Shown in pieces: positions 40,543 through 49,710 of a DNA stretch of 62,737 nucleotides (position 1 is its first letter; each line of letters starts with the position of its first letter). The notes beneath the pieces were generated by a model. That model had not been told where the DNA came from and made no database searches. It saw only the letters and a program-made list of their open reading frames with translations. Made by a program: the position numbers and the translations under genes. The DNA is taken from the NCBI GenBank assembly GCA_030747505.1, contig JASLKQ010000006.1, positions 1 to 62,737 on the forward strand, in the 5' to 3' direction. The stretch comes from Verrucomicrobiota bacterium (GTDB taxonomy: Bacteria; Verrucomicrobiota; Verrucomicrobiia; Limisphaerales; UBA1100).

Positions 40543-42378
40543 ATGCGTTCCCTACGAAATATAGCCATTATTGCGCACGTAGATCATGGCAAAACTACAC
40601 TCGTAGATTGCCTGCTTAAACAATCAGGGACTTTCCGCGCCAACCAAGCCATTGCCCAAGAAGATCGCATCATGGATTCCATGGATTTGGAGCGAGAGAA
40701 GGGCATCACCATCAAGGCAAAAAACGCTGCGTTTGAGTGTTGCGGCCAGTATGTCAATATTGTTGATACCCCGGGTCACGCCGACTTTGGAGGCGAGGTT
40801 GAAAGAGCTTTAAGCATGATCGACAGCGTGCTGCTATTGGTCGACGCCAAGGACGGCCCTCAGGCACAAACCCGGTTTGTGTTAAGAAAGGCATTGGAAA
40901 TTGGTATACGGCCTATCGTCGTCATTAATAAGATAGACCGGGAGCATGCTCGGCCTGATTGGGTGCATGATCAGGTGCTGGAGCTCTTTTTTGCGCTGAA
41001 CGCAACAGAGGAGCAGCTGGATTTTCCGTTTGTTTATGCCAGTGCCAAAGACGGATATGCCACACACGATCCCAGCATGCGGGAGGGAGACATGACTCCG
41101 CTTTTTGACATGATTTTAAAACATGTCCCCCCTCCGCACGTCGAGGAAGGGGCCGGGTTTCAAATTGCTGTCGCTAATGTCGATTACTCCGATTATCTGG
41201 GACGCATTGCCTTCGGAAAAATTCGCAGCGGCTCTATTTGTGTTGGGGATGCGCTGCATAGCTTACAGGACAAAAAAATAACGGGCTCCGGCAAGGTTAC
41301 CGCTCTCTTCCAGTTCGAAGGGCTAAAACAAATCCAGATTGAAGCAGCTCAAGCAGGCGATATCGTCGGAGTCGCCGGCCTGCCAGACGTTTTAATTGGA
41401 GAAACCTTGGTTGATAATCCTGAAAGACCCTCTCTGCCATTCAAACCCATTGACCCACCAACCATTAAAATGGCTTTTGCAGTCAATAACGGCCCGTTTG
41501 CCGGCCAAGATGGGAAGAAGGTCACCGCACGACAAATATGGGACCGACTTGAGCGGGAAGGAAGAGCCAACGTATCGGTTCAAGTTGCGCAAACAGACGA
41601 GAGTACCGTTTTCCACGTCACCGGGCGCGGAAGCATGCAGATAGCCGTACTCGTTGAACAAATGCGCCGAGAAGGGTATGAGGTTTTGGTCAGTCGTCCT
41701 GAAGTATTAAGACACCAGAACGAAAATGGTCAGTGGGTTGAACCCATGGAAAAAGTCTTTCTGGAAGTTCCTGCCGAAGCTGTTGGAGATGTGATGGAAT
41801 CATTAGCCAACCGCAAGGGGACCGTGATCGACATGGCTCCGGTCACTGACAGAATGACTATTCAAGCCATTGCCCCGACACGCGGACTCGTCGGGTTCGA
41901 GGTCGAGTTACTCAACCTGACTCGCGGCGAAGGACTCATGAGTCATTTGTTTCATGAATACGGTCCGGAAACCGGGGAGATTCAGTCTCACCGCAACGGG
42001 GTTTTATACAGCATGGAGGACGGAGATGTGACTGCTTATGCCCTGGATCAATTGCAAAACCGCGGCAAGTTGCTGGTTGTCCCGGGCGACAAAGTGTACA
42101 AGGGTATGATTGTCGGGGAAAACTTACGTGACAACGATCTGCCAGTTAACCCTGTACGATCAAAGCACCTCACCAATATTCGTTCACAGGGAGATGGTAA
42201 AGGCATCATGCTGAAAGCTCCCCTAAGCCTGAGTCTGGAGCGCGCTCTGGAATATATTGCCACCGATGAGTACGTTGAGGCTACTCCCACCTCTCTTCGC
42301 CTTCGGAAAAAAATACTCGATGAACACGAGCGCAAACGGTCCGAAAAATCGCTAGCGGCGCAAACTGCAAATCCCTAG
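40543..42378 (+). CDS. typA: Translational GTPase TypA/BipA
   Basis: RNIAIIAHVDHGKTTLVDCLLKQSGTF, ERGITIKAKNAA-like motif EKGITIKAKNAAF, GHADFGGEVERALSMIDSVLLLVDAKDGP. Confidence 0.97.
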   Translation: MRSLRNIAIIAHVDHGKTTLVDCLLKQSGTFRANQAIAQEDRIMDSMDLEREKGITIKAKNAAFECCGQYVNIVDTPGHADFGGEVERALSMIDSVLLLVDAKDGPQAQTRFVLRKALEIGIRPIVVINKIDREHARPDWVHDQVLELFFALNATEEQLDFPFVYASAKDGYATHDPSMREGDMTPLFDMILKHVPPPHVEEGAGFQIAVANVDYSDYLGRIAFGKIRSGSICVGDALHSLQDKKITGSGKVTALFQFEGLKQIQIEAAQAGDIVGVAGLPDVLIGETLVDNPERPSLPFKPIDPPTIKMAFAVNNGPFAGQDGKKVTARQIWDRLEREGRANVSVQVAQTDESTVFHVTGRGSMQIAVLVEQMRREGYEVLVSRPEVLRHQNENGQWVEPMEKVFLEVPAEAVGDVMESLANRKGTVIDMAPVTDRMTIQAIAPTRGLVGFEVELLNLTRGEGLMSHLFHEYGPETGEIQSHRNGVLYSMEDGDVTAYALDQLQNRGKLLVVPGDKVYKGMIVGENLRDNDLPVNPVRSKHLTNIRSQGDGKGIMLKAPLSLSLERALEYIATDEYVEATPTSLRLRKKILDEHERKRSEKSLAAQTANP

Positions 42379-42504
42379 CAAAAGTGGAGTTTTAGGGTTG
42401 AACGCTCCTGCCGGGTTGCTACCTTGTCGACCGACTTCCGCCTCTTTTAATAACGGCTCCCGTGTCGTTGCCTGTTGCGGACGTAATAATTTAAATACAG
42501 CATC

Positions 42505-43533
42505 ATGAGTAAATCCCCTAAACTCCACAATGCCATGTGGCCCGGACTCGTCGGAAAAGGCGACGAGGAAGGCCAGGAACCCCCTATCAGCCTTGAGCAT
42601 ATGCTCGATCTCACTGCCGCCGCCGAGGTGGATGGCCAGAAGTTTGATGGCATCGATTATTTCCTTTTCCTGCCACACACAAACCCAGAAGCCAGTGATG
42701 ATGATCTAAAAAAGATTGCCGACCTTATCCAAGGCAAAGGTTTCGACATAGGCTCCCTTGTGGCTCCTGTTTGGCCCGGAACCGTGGGCGACTCAGCCAT
42801 GGGCAGTGCCGAGCAGCGCGGCAAGTTTCTTGACGCCGTTAGAATGGCCTGTCGGATCGCAAAAACATTCAACCAACACGGTGCGCGCAAACGGGGCGTC
42901 ATCCGTATCGACTCCGCAGAGTTCGGAGTAGAAAAATGGCGCGAAGATGCACCTGCAAACACGGCAACTATCGTGGAAACCTTTAAGGAAGCGGCAACCA
43001 TAGCCGCCGGCGAGGGCGAACGCCTTGCCGCCGAAGGGGAGATTTGCTGGGCCGGTATGCACAGTTGGAAAGATATGCTCGACGTCCTTGAAGGCGTTGG
43101 CATGCCAGAAGCCCTCGGCTTCCAAGCCGACCTTGCGCACACCTATCTGTACACGCTTGGCTACAATGCGCCGGAGCATGCGCTCCTTCAGGAAGGCTAC
43201 AGCGATGAAGAATTCTGGTCGGCTTACGAGAAGATGACCGATGCCTTACGTCCGTGGACAATTGATTTTCACGTTGCCCAAAATGATGGCGAAGTTCACG
43301 GGGCCGGCAGTCACGACAAGACGGGTAAACACTGCCCGGCTGATGATCCTAACGGCAAACTGGACATCACCCGTTGTGCCGGCTACTGGCTTAAGGATGC
43401 CACCGACCGGGGCATCGAACACATCTGCTGGGACGGATGCATGTTTCCCAATGCCACCCTCGAAGACCCCAACACTTGGAATGCCATTCTTAAAGCCATG
43501 ATTGACGTTCGCAACGCACACGGCTGGGAATAA
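42505..43533 (+). CDS. Sugar phosphate isomerase/epimerase (xylose-isomerase-like TIM barrel)
   Basis: [54 protein letters not shown]. Confidence 0.82.
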   Translation: MSKSPKLHNAMWPGLVGKGDEEGQEPPISLEHMLDLTAAAEVDGQKFDGIDYFLFLPHTNPEASDDDLKKIADLIQGKGFDIGSLVAPVWPGTVGDSAMGSAEQRGKFLDAVRMACRIAKTFNQHGARKRGVIRIDSAEFGVEKWREDAPANTATIVETFKEAATIAAGEGERLAAEGEICWAGMHSWKDMLDVLEGVGMPEALGFQADLAHTYLYTLGYNAPEHALLQEGYSDEEFWSAYEKMTDALRPWTIDFHVAQNDGEVHGAGSHDKTGKHCPADDPNGKLDITRCAGYWLKDATDRGIEHICWDGCMFPNATLEDPNTWNAILKAMIDVRNAHGWE

Positions 43534-43545
43534 TTTTTTGATACC

Positions 43546-44688
43546 ATGAGCGATAAAAAACCTCTGAATATTGGACTGGTGGGCTATGGCTTTATGGGCC
43601 GCACTCACTCAAACGGTTATAAGCGTGTTAGCGACTTCTTTCCCGACTTGGAGCATCGGCCCGTACTAAAAGCCGTGTGCGGCCGCACCCAGGACCGCAC
43701 CAAAGCCTTCGCCGAACAGTGGGGTTTTGAAAGTCATGAAACCGACTGGCGCGAGCTGGTCAAGCGCGACGACATTGACGCAATCGACATCTGCACCCCC
43801 AATGATCAACACGCCGAAGTGGCCATTGCTGCCGCTGAAGCAGGCAAAATGGTTCTCTGCGAGAAGCCGCTGGCCCGGACGGCTGAAGAGAGTGCTCCGA
43901 TGGTTGATGCGGTGGAGAAGGCCGGCGTAGCCAATACCGTCTGGTACAACTACCGGAGAGTCCCCGCCGTTACGCTCGCCAAACAAATTATTGATTCAGG
44001 CAAACTCGGACAAATCTTCCACTACCGCGCCAATTTTCTGCAGGACTGGACCATTAGCGCAGATCTACCGCAGGGTGGCGAAGGGCTCTGGCGGCTGGAC
44101 GCAGCAGCAGCTGGCAGCGGTGTCACGGGTGATTTATTGGCCCACTGCGTTGACACGGCCATCTGGCTCAATGGAGGTATCCGAGATGTGTCGGCTGTCA
44201 CCGAAACCTTCATCAAGGAACGCGTACATACTGCCACGGGTGAAAAGCAGGAAGTCACCATTGACGATGCCTGCATCTTCCACTGCCACTTTGCCAATGG
44301 ATCGCTGGGCCTGTTTGAATCCACGCGTTATGCCCGTGGCCACAAGGCGCTTTACACCTTGGAGATCAATGGCGCCGATGCCTCCATCCGCTGGGATCTG
44401 CACGACCTCAACCGGCTTGAGTTCTTCGATCACAGTGATGAATCAACTACACGAGGTTGGCGCAGCGTGCATATCACCGATGGCGACATGCCTTACATGG
44501 ACAAGTGGTGGGTACCCGGTCTCTGTATCGGCTACGAACACACCTTTGTGCATCAAGTGGCCGACTTCCTCGGAAGCCTGGATACCGGCACTCCATGCAA
44601 CCCCACCTTCCGTGACGCACTGGAAACCGCCAAAGTCTGTGATGCAGTCCTCGATTCGGCGAAAGACCGCGCCTGGAAGAACGTGTAA
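43546..44688 (+). CDS. Gfo/Idh/MocA-family oxidoreductase
   Basis: [67 protein letters not shown]. Confidence 0.95.
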   Translation: MSDKKPLNIGLVGYGFMGRTHSNGYKRVSDFFPDLEHRPVLKAVCGRTQDRTKAFAEQWGFESHETDWRELVKRDDIDAIDICTPNDQHAEVAIAAAEAGKMVLCEKPLARTAEESAPMVDAVEKAGVANTVWYNYRRVPAVTLAKQIIDSGKLGQIFHYRANFLQDWTISADLPQGGEGLWRLDAAAAGSGVTGDLLAHCVDTAIWLNGGIRDVSAVTETFIKERVHTATGEKQEVTIDDACIFHCHFANGSLGLFESTRYARGHKALYTLEINGADASIRWDLHDLNRLEFFDHSDESTTRGWRSVHITDGDMPYMDKWWVPGLCIGYEHTFVHQVADFLGSLDTGTPCNPTFRDALETAKVCDAVLDSAKDRAWKNV

Positions 44689-44707
44689 GAAAATCCATTT
44701 TAAATCA

Positions 44708-44734
44708 CCCGCACTGAATGGTGCGGGTTTTTTT
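44708..44734 (+). terminator. Intrinsic terminator
   Basis: CCCGCAC-TGAATG-GTGCGGG followed by TTTTTTT. Confidence 0.9.
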
Positions 44735-44780
44735 ATTGCCTTACCCCGTGAGCAGAACCAAATGTTTCCCTGATTTATCC

Positions 44781-45287
44781 ATGGAACCACGCATTCGGAT
44801 TGAGACAGAAATGGATCAAGCAGCCATTCGAGATATTAACGTAACCGCTTTTGGATCCGAAACAGAAGCGGACCTGGTGGAGGATTTGCGCACAGAAGGA
44901 TACGCACGATTATCTCTGGTAGCAGAAATTAATGATGTGCTAACTGGACACGTCCTTTTCAGCACCATGAGTATTAAGGGAGAATATGGAGCAGTGGATG
45001 CACTGGCCTTGGCCCCGTTGGCAGTGCGACCAGAATGGCAACGAAGAGGAATTGGATCGCGTCTTGTTGAAGACGGCCTGGAACAATGCCGCAAGGCGGG
45101 GTGCCAAATTGTACTGGTGGTGGGGCATCCGAAATTTTACGGGCGCCTTGGGTTTTCCGCCAAGCTAGCAGAGGCAATTGCTTCACCCTATTCAGGGGAA
45201 ACATTTATGGCTCAAGGACTATCACCAGATGCACTGCGTGGGGTAAAAGGAACAGCTCAATATCCACAACCTTTTTCACTATTATGA
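44781..45287 (+). CDS. GNAT-family N-acetyltransferase
   Basis: ALAPLAVRPEWQRRGIGSRLVEDGLEQCRKAGCQIVLVVGHPKFYGRLGF. Confidence 0.93.
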   Translation: MEPRIRIETEMDQAAIRDINVTAFGSETEADLVEDLRTEGYARLSLVAEINDVLTGHVLFSTMSIKGEYGAVDALALAPLAVRPEWQRRGIGSRLVEDGLEQCRKAGCQIVLVVGHPKFYGRLGFSAKLAEAIASPYSGETFMAQGLSPDALRGVKGTAQYPQPFSLL

Positions 45288-45357
45288 TTCTGGCTAGCTT
45301 GATGACGCAGTGCATCCATGAATTATTCCCTCAGATAAGGCCGAGGATATAAACCCC

Positions 45358-45918
45358 ATGGAGAAGGACAGAACAAAGTGGAATCGAAAATTCTCTGAAC
45401 GCCTCGGGGAACTGAATGAGCCTGAGCCATTTGTGGTTCAGTCCGCTGACCAATTGCGCCCCGGCAGCGTGCTGGACCTGGCCTCGGGCGATGGACGCAA
45501 TGCGGTTTATTTGGCAGCCGGTGGTTTCTCGGTGTGTGCAGTCGATATCTCCGAGGTGGCCCTTAAGCGATTGGCGCAGTTTGCAAAGAGACGGCAGCTT
45601 CCCATCCAAACCCGCCAAATGGACTTGGATGAGACAAGAGACCTTGATGCCTTGGGGGCATTCGACAATCTCTTGGCCTGCCATTATAAGCCGGCTCCCG
45701 ACTTGCTGGACCGTTTTCCTTTGCTGGTACGACCCGGCGGCATGGTGATCCTGTGTGTATTCAACCTACGCCAACATCATGAGCACGGTTTCTCATTACG
45801 GTATTGTGCTCAAGATGAGGAATATCTGAACTCCCTGCCCGGGTTCGAAGTACTGCAATACGAAAAAATGGCGGATAATGGCGCCTACTTGGACGGTTAT
45901 CTCTTCAGAAGAAAATAA
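45358..45918 (+). CDS. Class I SAM-dependent methyltransferase (TehB-like)
   Basis: PGSVLDLASGDGRNAVYLAAGGFSVCAVDISEVALKRL. Confidence 0.9.
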   Translation: MEKDRTKWNRKFSERLGELNEPEPFVVQSADQLRPGSVLDLASGDGRNAVYLAAGGFSVCAVDISEVALKRLAQFAKRRQLPIQTRQMDLDETRDLDALGAFDNLLACHYKPAPDLLDRFPLLVRPGGMVILCVFNLRQHHEHGFSLRYCAQDEEYLNSLPGFEVLQYEKMADNGAYLDGYLFRRK

Positions 45919-46099
45919 CCTAATTCCATGACACCTCCCACATTGGAATGAGCTCATAAACACACACCTTAACGAGTTTTCCTGATTTTTTACGGGAATT
46001 TACTTGAATAGCCTGTTAGGATGTGGCGTCTTTATTCCTCTAGGCCGATTTTCTGAAAAAATCCGGTTTAATACAGAAATTAACGAAAAGGAACTCGAA

Positions 46100-46537
46100 A
46101 TGTTGAAGCATGTTATTACTGGTACTCTTTTGGCAATGATACTGATGCTGGGTATCAACGCATCGGCGGCAGACCTCCCAAAGCAGAAGATTTGCCCATT
46201 GATGATTGAGGAAGAGATTGATCCTGAAGACTTTGAGGTCGTGAATTACAAAGGCGTGAAAGTCCTGATGTGCTGCAGCACCTGTAAGAAGATGTGGGCG
46301 CAGAACCCTAACTACTTTGCGGTTGTAAGCGTGAAGGAAGCACCCCAGCTCAAAGCGGTAGCGTCCAAAGAAATCAAGCCGATGAAGCAGCTCTTTTGCC
46401 CGGTGTACACTGACACGCGCGTACATCCCAAGAGCCCTTCGATGGAGTACGAGGGCAAGAAGATTTACTTCTGTAAAGATCGCGCCAAGTCTCGTTTTGA
46501 GGGCAACCCGGCGAAGTACGCCAAGAACCTCAAATAG
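46100..46537 (+). CDS. Secreted protein with two TRASH/YHS-like cysteine modules
   Basis: Signal peptide; CPLMIEEEIDPEDFEVVNYKGVKVLMCCSTCKKMWAQNP and CPVYTDTRVHPKSPSMEYEGKKIYFCKDRAKSRFEGNPAKY; start trimmed from 46004. Confidence 0.75.
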   Translation: MLKHVITGTLLAMILMLGINASAADLPKQKICPLMIEEEIDPEDFEVVNYKGVKVLMCCSTCKKMWAQNPNYFAVVSVKEAPQLKAVASKEIKPMKQLFCPVYTDTRVHPKSPSMEYEGKKIYFCKDRAKSRFEGNPAKYAKNLK

Positions 46538-46561
46538 CGTTTCAGTCGGCACAATTTCTGC

Positions 46562-46587
46562 GCCCCCGTTTTCGGGGGCTTTTTTTA
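46562..46587 (+). terminator. Intrinsic terminator
   Basis: GCCCCCG-TTTT-CGGGGGC followed by TTTTTTT. Confidence 0.92.
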
Positions 46588-49500
46588 TGCCTCCATCACC
46601 TGAGCCGGCCGGGTAAAGACAAGGAGGCAGGTGATGTCATCCTCCTCTAGACCAGTAAGCCGGGCAAGCACACGGCGATAGAGCGCGAGTTGAGGCTGGT
46701 GACGCTGAATGGCCTCTGTCAGTCCCTTGCCATCCACGCGGTCGGTCTTGAAATCGATGATTTCTGCATTGTCCTTGCGCAACACCACGCGGTCGAACAC
46801 GCCTGAACAAAACTCGCCATCGACCACGAGTTCAAATGCACGCTCACGCCATACCTCGGCTTGAGAGTCCGGCTTAAATAGCTCACCAATTTCCTTCGTA
46901 TCAAGACAGCGCGCCACCTCGTCTGCCGCAGCTGTATTTTTTTGGCGGAATTGTTTTAATAGTTCTGGGCTTGTCTCATCGTTCCATTCGATCTGCTCAA
47001 AAATTTCATGTACCGCCCTCCCAAATGACGCCGCATCAGAACCATGCGGCGCGAACAGACTGGCACCACGCAGAATAGTGCCGCCATGAGAGGAAGGGCG
47101 AAGATGAGCCATGCGAGGGTGGCTGCGTTTGTTCGTAATGAGGTCCGGTTCAATGACAGGAGGGTCTTCCTTGGCCGGCTTTTCTTCCACCCAACCGAAG
47201 TCACCTTCCTCAAATATTTTTTTGGCCGGCAGGGGCGAGTCCTCAAGTGGCTTGCCATCGCCTTTTGCCAATGTCTCGGTGAGTAATTGGGAGTAATTAT
47301 TGGAGGAACCTGAAGGCGTGGTGGTGATGACATACAGGCCCTGCCGGGGTCGTGTAAGCGCCACGTACAATTTGCATAAATTTTCGTAGCATGCCTCGGA
47401 TCGGGCTTGGGCTAACGCGGAGCTGAGCTGGGGGTCAGCAGTGCAGATTTCCTTTGGCGGCAGATCGAGAATCCATTCGGCTTCGCCCTCGTCATCGGTG
47501 TGGGTATGCAGGGCGTCCCTGCGTGTTCCGTCTAGGCGACTACCCTCAAGGTCAGGCACAATGGTGAGATCGAAGGTGAGCCCCTTGGCCTTATGGATGG
47601 TCATCACCTGCACCACGTTCGCGCCGGATGCGCCAGCAAGTTCCTGTGCGGGAACAAAACGAAGGAACTCATCAATGTTGCGGCTGCCGCTTTCATCAAA
47701 CTGTCGCGCCAATTCAATGAATTGGCGGGCTCTCCAAAGGCTAAAGTCGTTGAGTTGTGCCTTCAGTTGCGCGATCCATTCGCGAGCCACCTCCTCAAAT
47801 CCAACCTGATGAATATTGCGCTGTAGCTCGCGCATGGCATCCTCCCACTGGTCAGCCTCAGCGGGCAACAGCGCCCCAAGGGGCGTCATCCGGACGTGAC
47901 CACGGCTGAATCGGTCGGTTGGATGCGCCGCACAGTTAAAAAGCGAGAGCAGTGCGGCCCCCAGTGGATTATCCGCGCCCGGGTTGGTTACTGACTCCCC
48001 CACTACCGGCAGGTCCGTCAATGCACCGCGCAAATGATCCACCACCTCGCGCACCGCCTGATTTGTCTGCACGAGAACGGCGCATTCCAGGCCATTGGCA
48101 ATCGGCTGGAGACGCTCAAGCAAATTGGCCACCAACGGCCAACGCTGATCCTTCTCCTCCACGGTCAGGTACAGCGAATGCCCTTTGGTTTCCTTTAGCG
48201 GCTTGGCCGAGACATGTTCATTCCAGATCTTGTTCCAGCGTTTGGCCGCGGTTTCATTTTCATCGTATTTACGCAATGTGGCAGCATCGCCGAAGACGGC
48301 GTTGATCAGCTTAAGTACATTCGGGCAGGAGCGCCATGATTCATCCAGTGAACGAATATCAAACTCCTGGCCGGTGCCCTGCTCGTATCGTTTTGCCACG
48401 CGATCAAACAGCTGCGGATCGCCGCCTCGCCACTGATAAATGGATTGCTTCTGGTCCCCCACACAAAAGAAGGTGCGCGCTCCATCGGGATCCTGGGCAA
48501 CCTCGTCGATGAGGTTTTCCACCACGTGCCACTGCACCGTGCTGGTGTCCTGAAATTCATCCAGCAACCAATGGTCAAACGCTCCATCAAGGCGATACTC
48601 AAGGTCGAGTTGCCCACTTCCCAGGGGGGGTCGACCCTCGCGAGGGGCAAGCAGTACCGGCAAATCCGCAAAAGTCAGCCGACCCACCCGGCGCACCTGC
48701 GCGTCATAGCGCTCTTCAAACGCCCAAAGCAGCCCATGGATGCCCTGTGCACACGCAAGCTTTATGGTGAGTTCTTGAGCCACGCAATGGCGCAGAATAC
48801 GCGCAAGTTTCTGGCTGAATTCCGGGGAGGGGCAATAAGCCTTACGGCTATAGATAAATTCCCATTCACCGCGTTCCATCGCCTCGAGGTTTTCCACGGC
48901 CAACCTCACCAGCGTTGGGGATCTGGCGAAAAGATTTTTTCTGGGAGCCCAGGTTGCAAGGTGGTCGGCCACTCTCCCCCAGTTATTTTGCAGGGCCGCA
49001 GTAAAACCCTGATCGGTTTCCAAGTGCGGTCGCCAGTCGGCGACCATGTCCGGCAACGATACCTTTTGCTCAGTCCATGGGTTGCCGGTCGGCCAAATCA
49101 ACGCAGGATCTCCCCATCGATTGGCATCAGGCACGCGCAGGAGCAGCTCATGGCAGCTCTTGAGATGCTCCTCAAATGAGCCGACAAAATTCCGGCTGTC
49201 CTGACCCGCGGTGGAGAGTCGGAACGACTCAATCAGGTCATCGCGCTCCTTCGGGCGCGTTTCGTGATGAGTCAGCAGGTTTTCAAGCACGTGCAGCCGT
49301 GCCTGTTGCTTGTGAAATTCACTCATCATCTCAAACTCGGCTCCGAGTCCAAACTCCATCGGGAAGAATCCCAGCACACGATGGAAAAAACTATCGATGG
49401 TGCCCAATGAAAGCCGTCCCATGCCGTCTACCAACGTGCGCAACGCTCCCCCAAACGTGGCTTGCGAGGTGCCCGGCATTCCGATGTCGCCGGCCAGTTT

Positions 49501-49710
49501 CTTTGCAGCCTTTGTGTCCTGCGCGGCTTCGGCCAGCTTTGTCAGTATTCCCTCGAAAAATTCGCCGGCTGCCTTGCGCGTGAAAGTCAGGGCAATGATT
49601 CGTTCGGGCAACTGGCCGCAAACCAGTAACTCGATGAAACGGTTGGTCAACTGGTATGTCTTGCCCGAGCCCGCCGAGGCGCGAATCATCACGTGTTGAA
49701 TCTTCTTCAC
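46585..49710 (-). CDS. UvrD-type helicase-nuclease, AddA/RecB-like
   Basis: IRASAGSGKTYQLTNRF (Walker A), IALTFTRKAAGEF, VGDQKQSIYQWRGGDPQLF, TIHKAKGLTFD, C-terminal IIDFKTD nuclease motif. Confidence 0.92.
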   Translation of the reverse strand: MKKIQHVMIRASAGSGKTYQLTNRFIELLVCGQLPERIIALTFTRKAAGEFFEGILTKLAEAAQDTKAAKKLAGDIGMPGTSQATFGGALRTLVDGMGRLSLGTIDSFFHRVLGFFPMEFGLGAEFEMMSEFHKQQARLHVLENLLTHHETRPKERDDLIESFRLSTAGQDSRNFVGSFEEHLKSCHELLLRVPDANRWGDPALIWPTGNPWTEQKVSLPDMVADWRPHLETDQGFTAALQNNWGRVADHLATWAPRKNLFARSPTLVRLAVENLEAMERGEWEFIYSRKAYCPSPEFSQKLARILRHCVAQELTIKLACAQGIHGLLWAFEERYDAQVRRVGRLTFADLPVLLAPREGRPPLGSGQLDLEYRLDGAFDHWLLDEFQDTSTVQWHVVENLIDEVAQDPDGARTFFCVGDQKQSIYQWRGGDPQLFDRVAKRYEQGTGQEFDIRSLDESWRSCPNVLKLINAVFGDAATLRKYDENETAAKRWNKIWNEHVSAKPLKETKGHSLYLTVEEKDQRWPLVANLLERLQPIANGLECAVLVQTNQAVREVVDHLRGALTDLPVVGESVTNPGADNPLGAALLSLFNCAAHPTDRFSRGHVRMTPLGALLPAEADQWEDAMRELQRNIHQVGFEEVAREWIAQLKAQLNDFSLWRARQFIELARQFDESGSRNIDEFLRFVPAQELAGASGANVVQVMTIHKAKGLTFDLTIVPDLEGSRLDGTRRDALHTHTDDEGEAEWILDLPPKEICTADPQLSSALAQARSEACYENLCKLYVALTRPRQGLYVITTTPSGSSNNYSQLLTETLAKGDGKPLEDSPLPAKKIFEEGDFGWVEEKPAKEDPPVIEPDLITNKRSHPRMAHLRPSSHGGTILRGASLFAPHGSDAASFGRAVHEIFEQIEWNDETSPELLKQFRQKNTAAADEVARCLDTKEIGELFKPDSQAEVWRERAFELVVDGEFCSGVFDRVVLRKDNAEIIDFKTDRVDGKGLTEAIQRHQPQLALYRRVLARLTGLEEDDITCLLVFTRPAQVMEA

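Noticed and set aside
48445-49179. 244-aa ORF antisense to the AddA-like gene
   Set aside because: Shadow ORF inside a well-supported helicase; no recognisable domain
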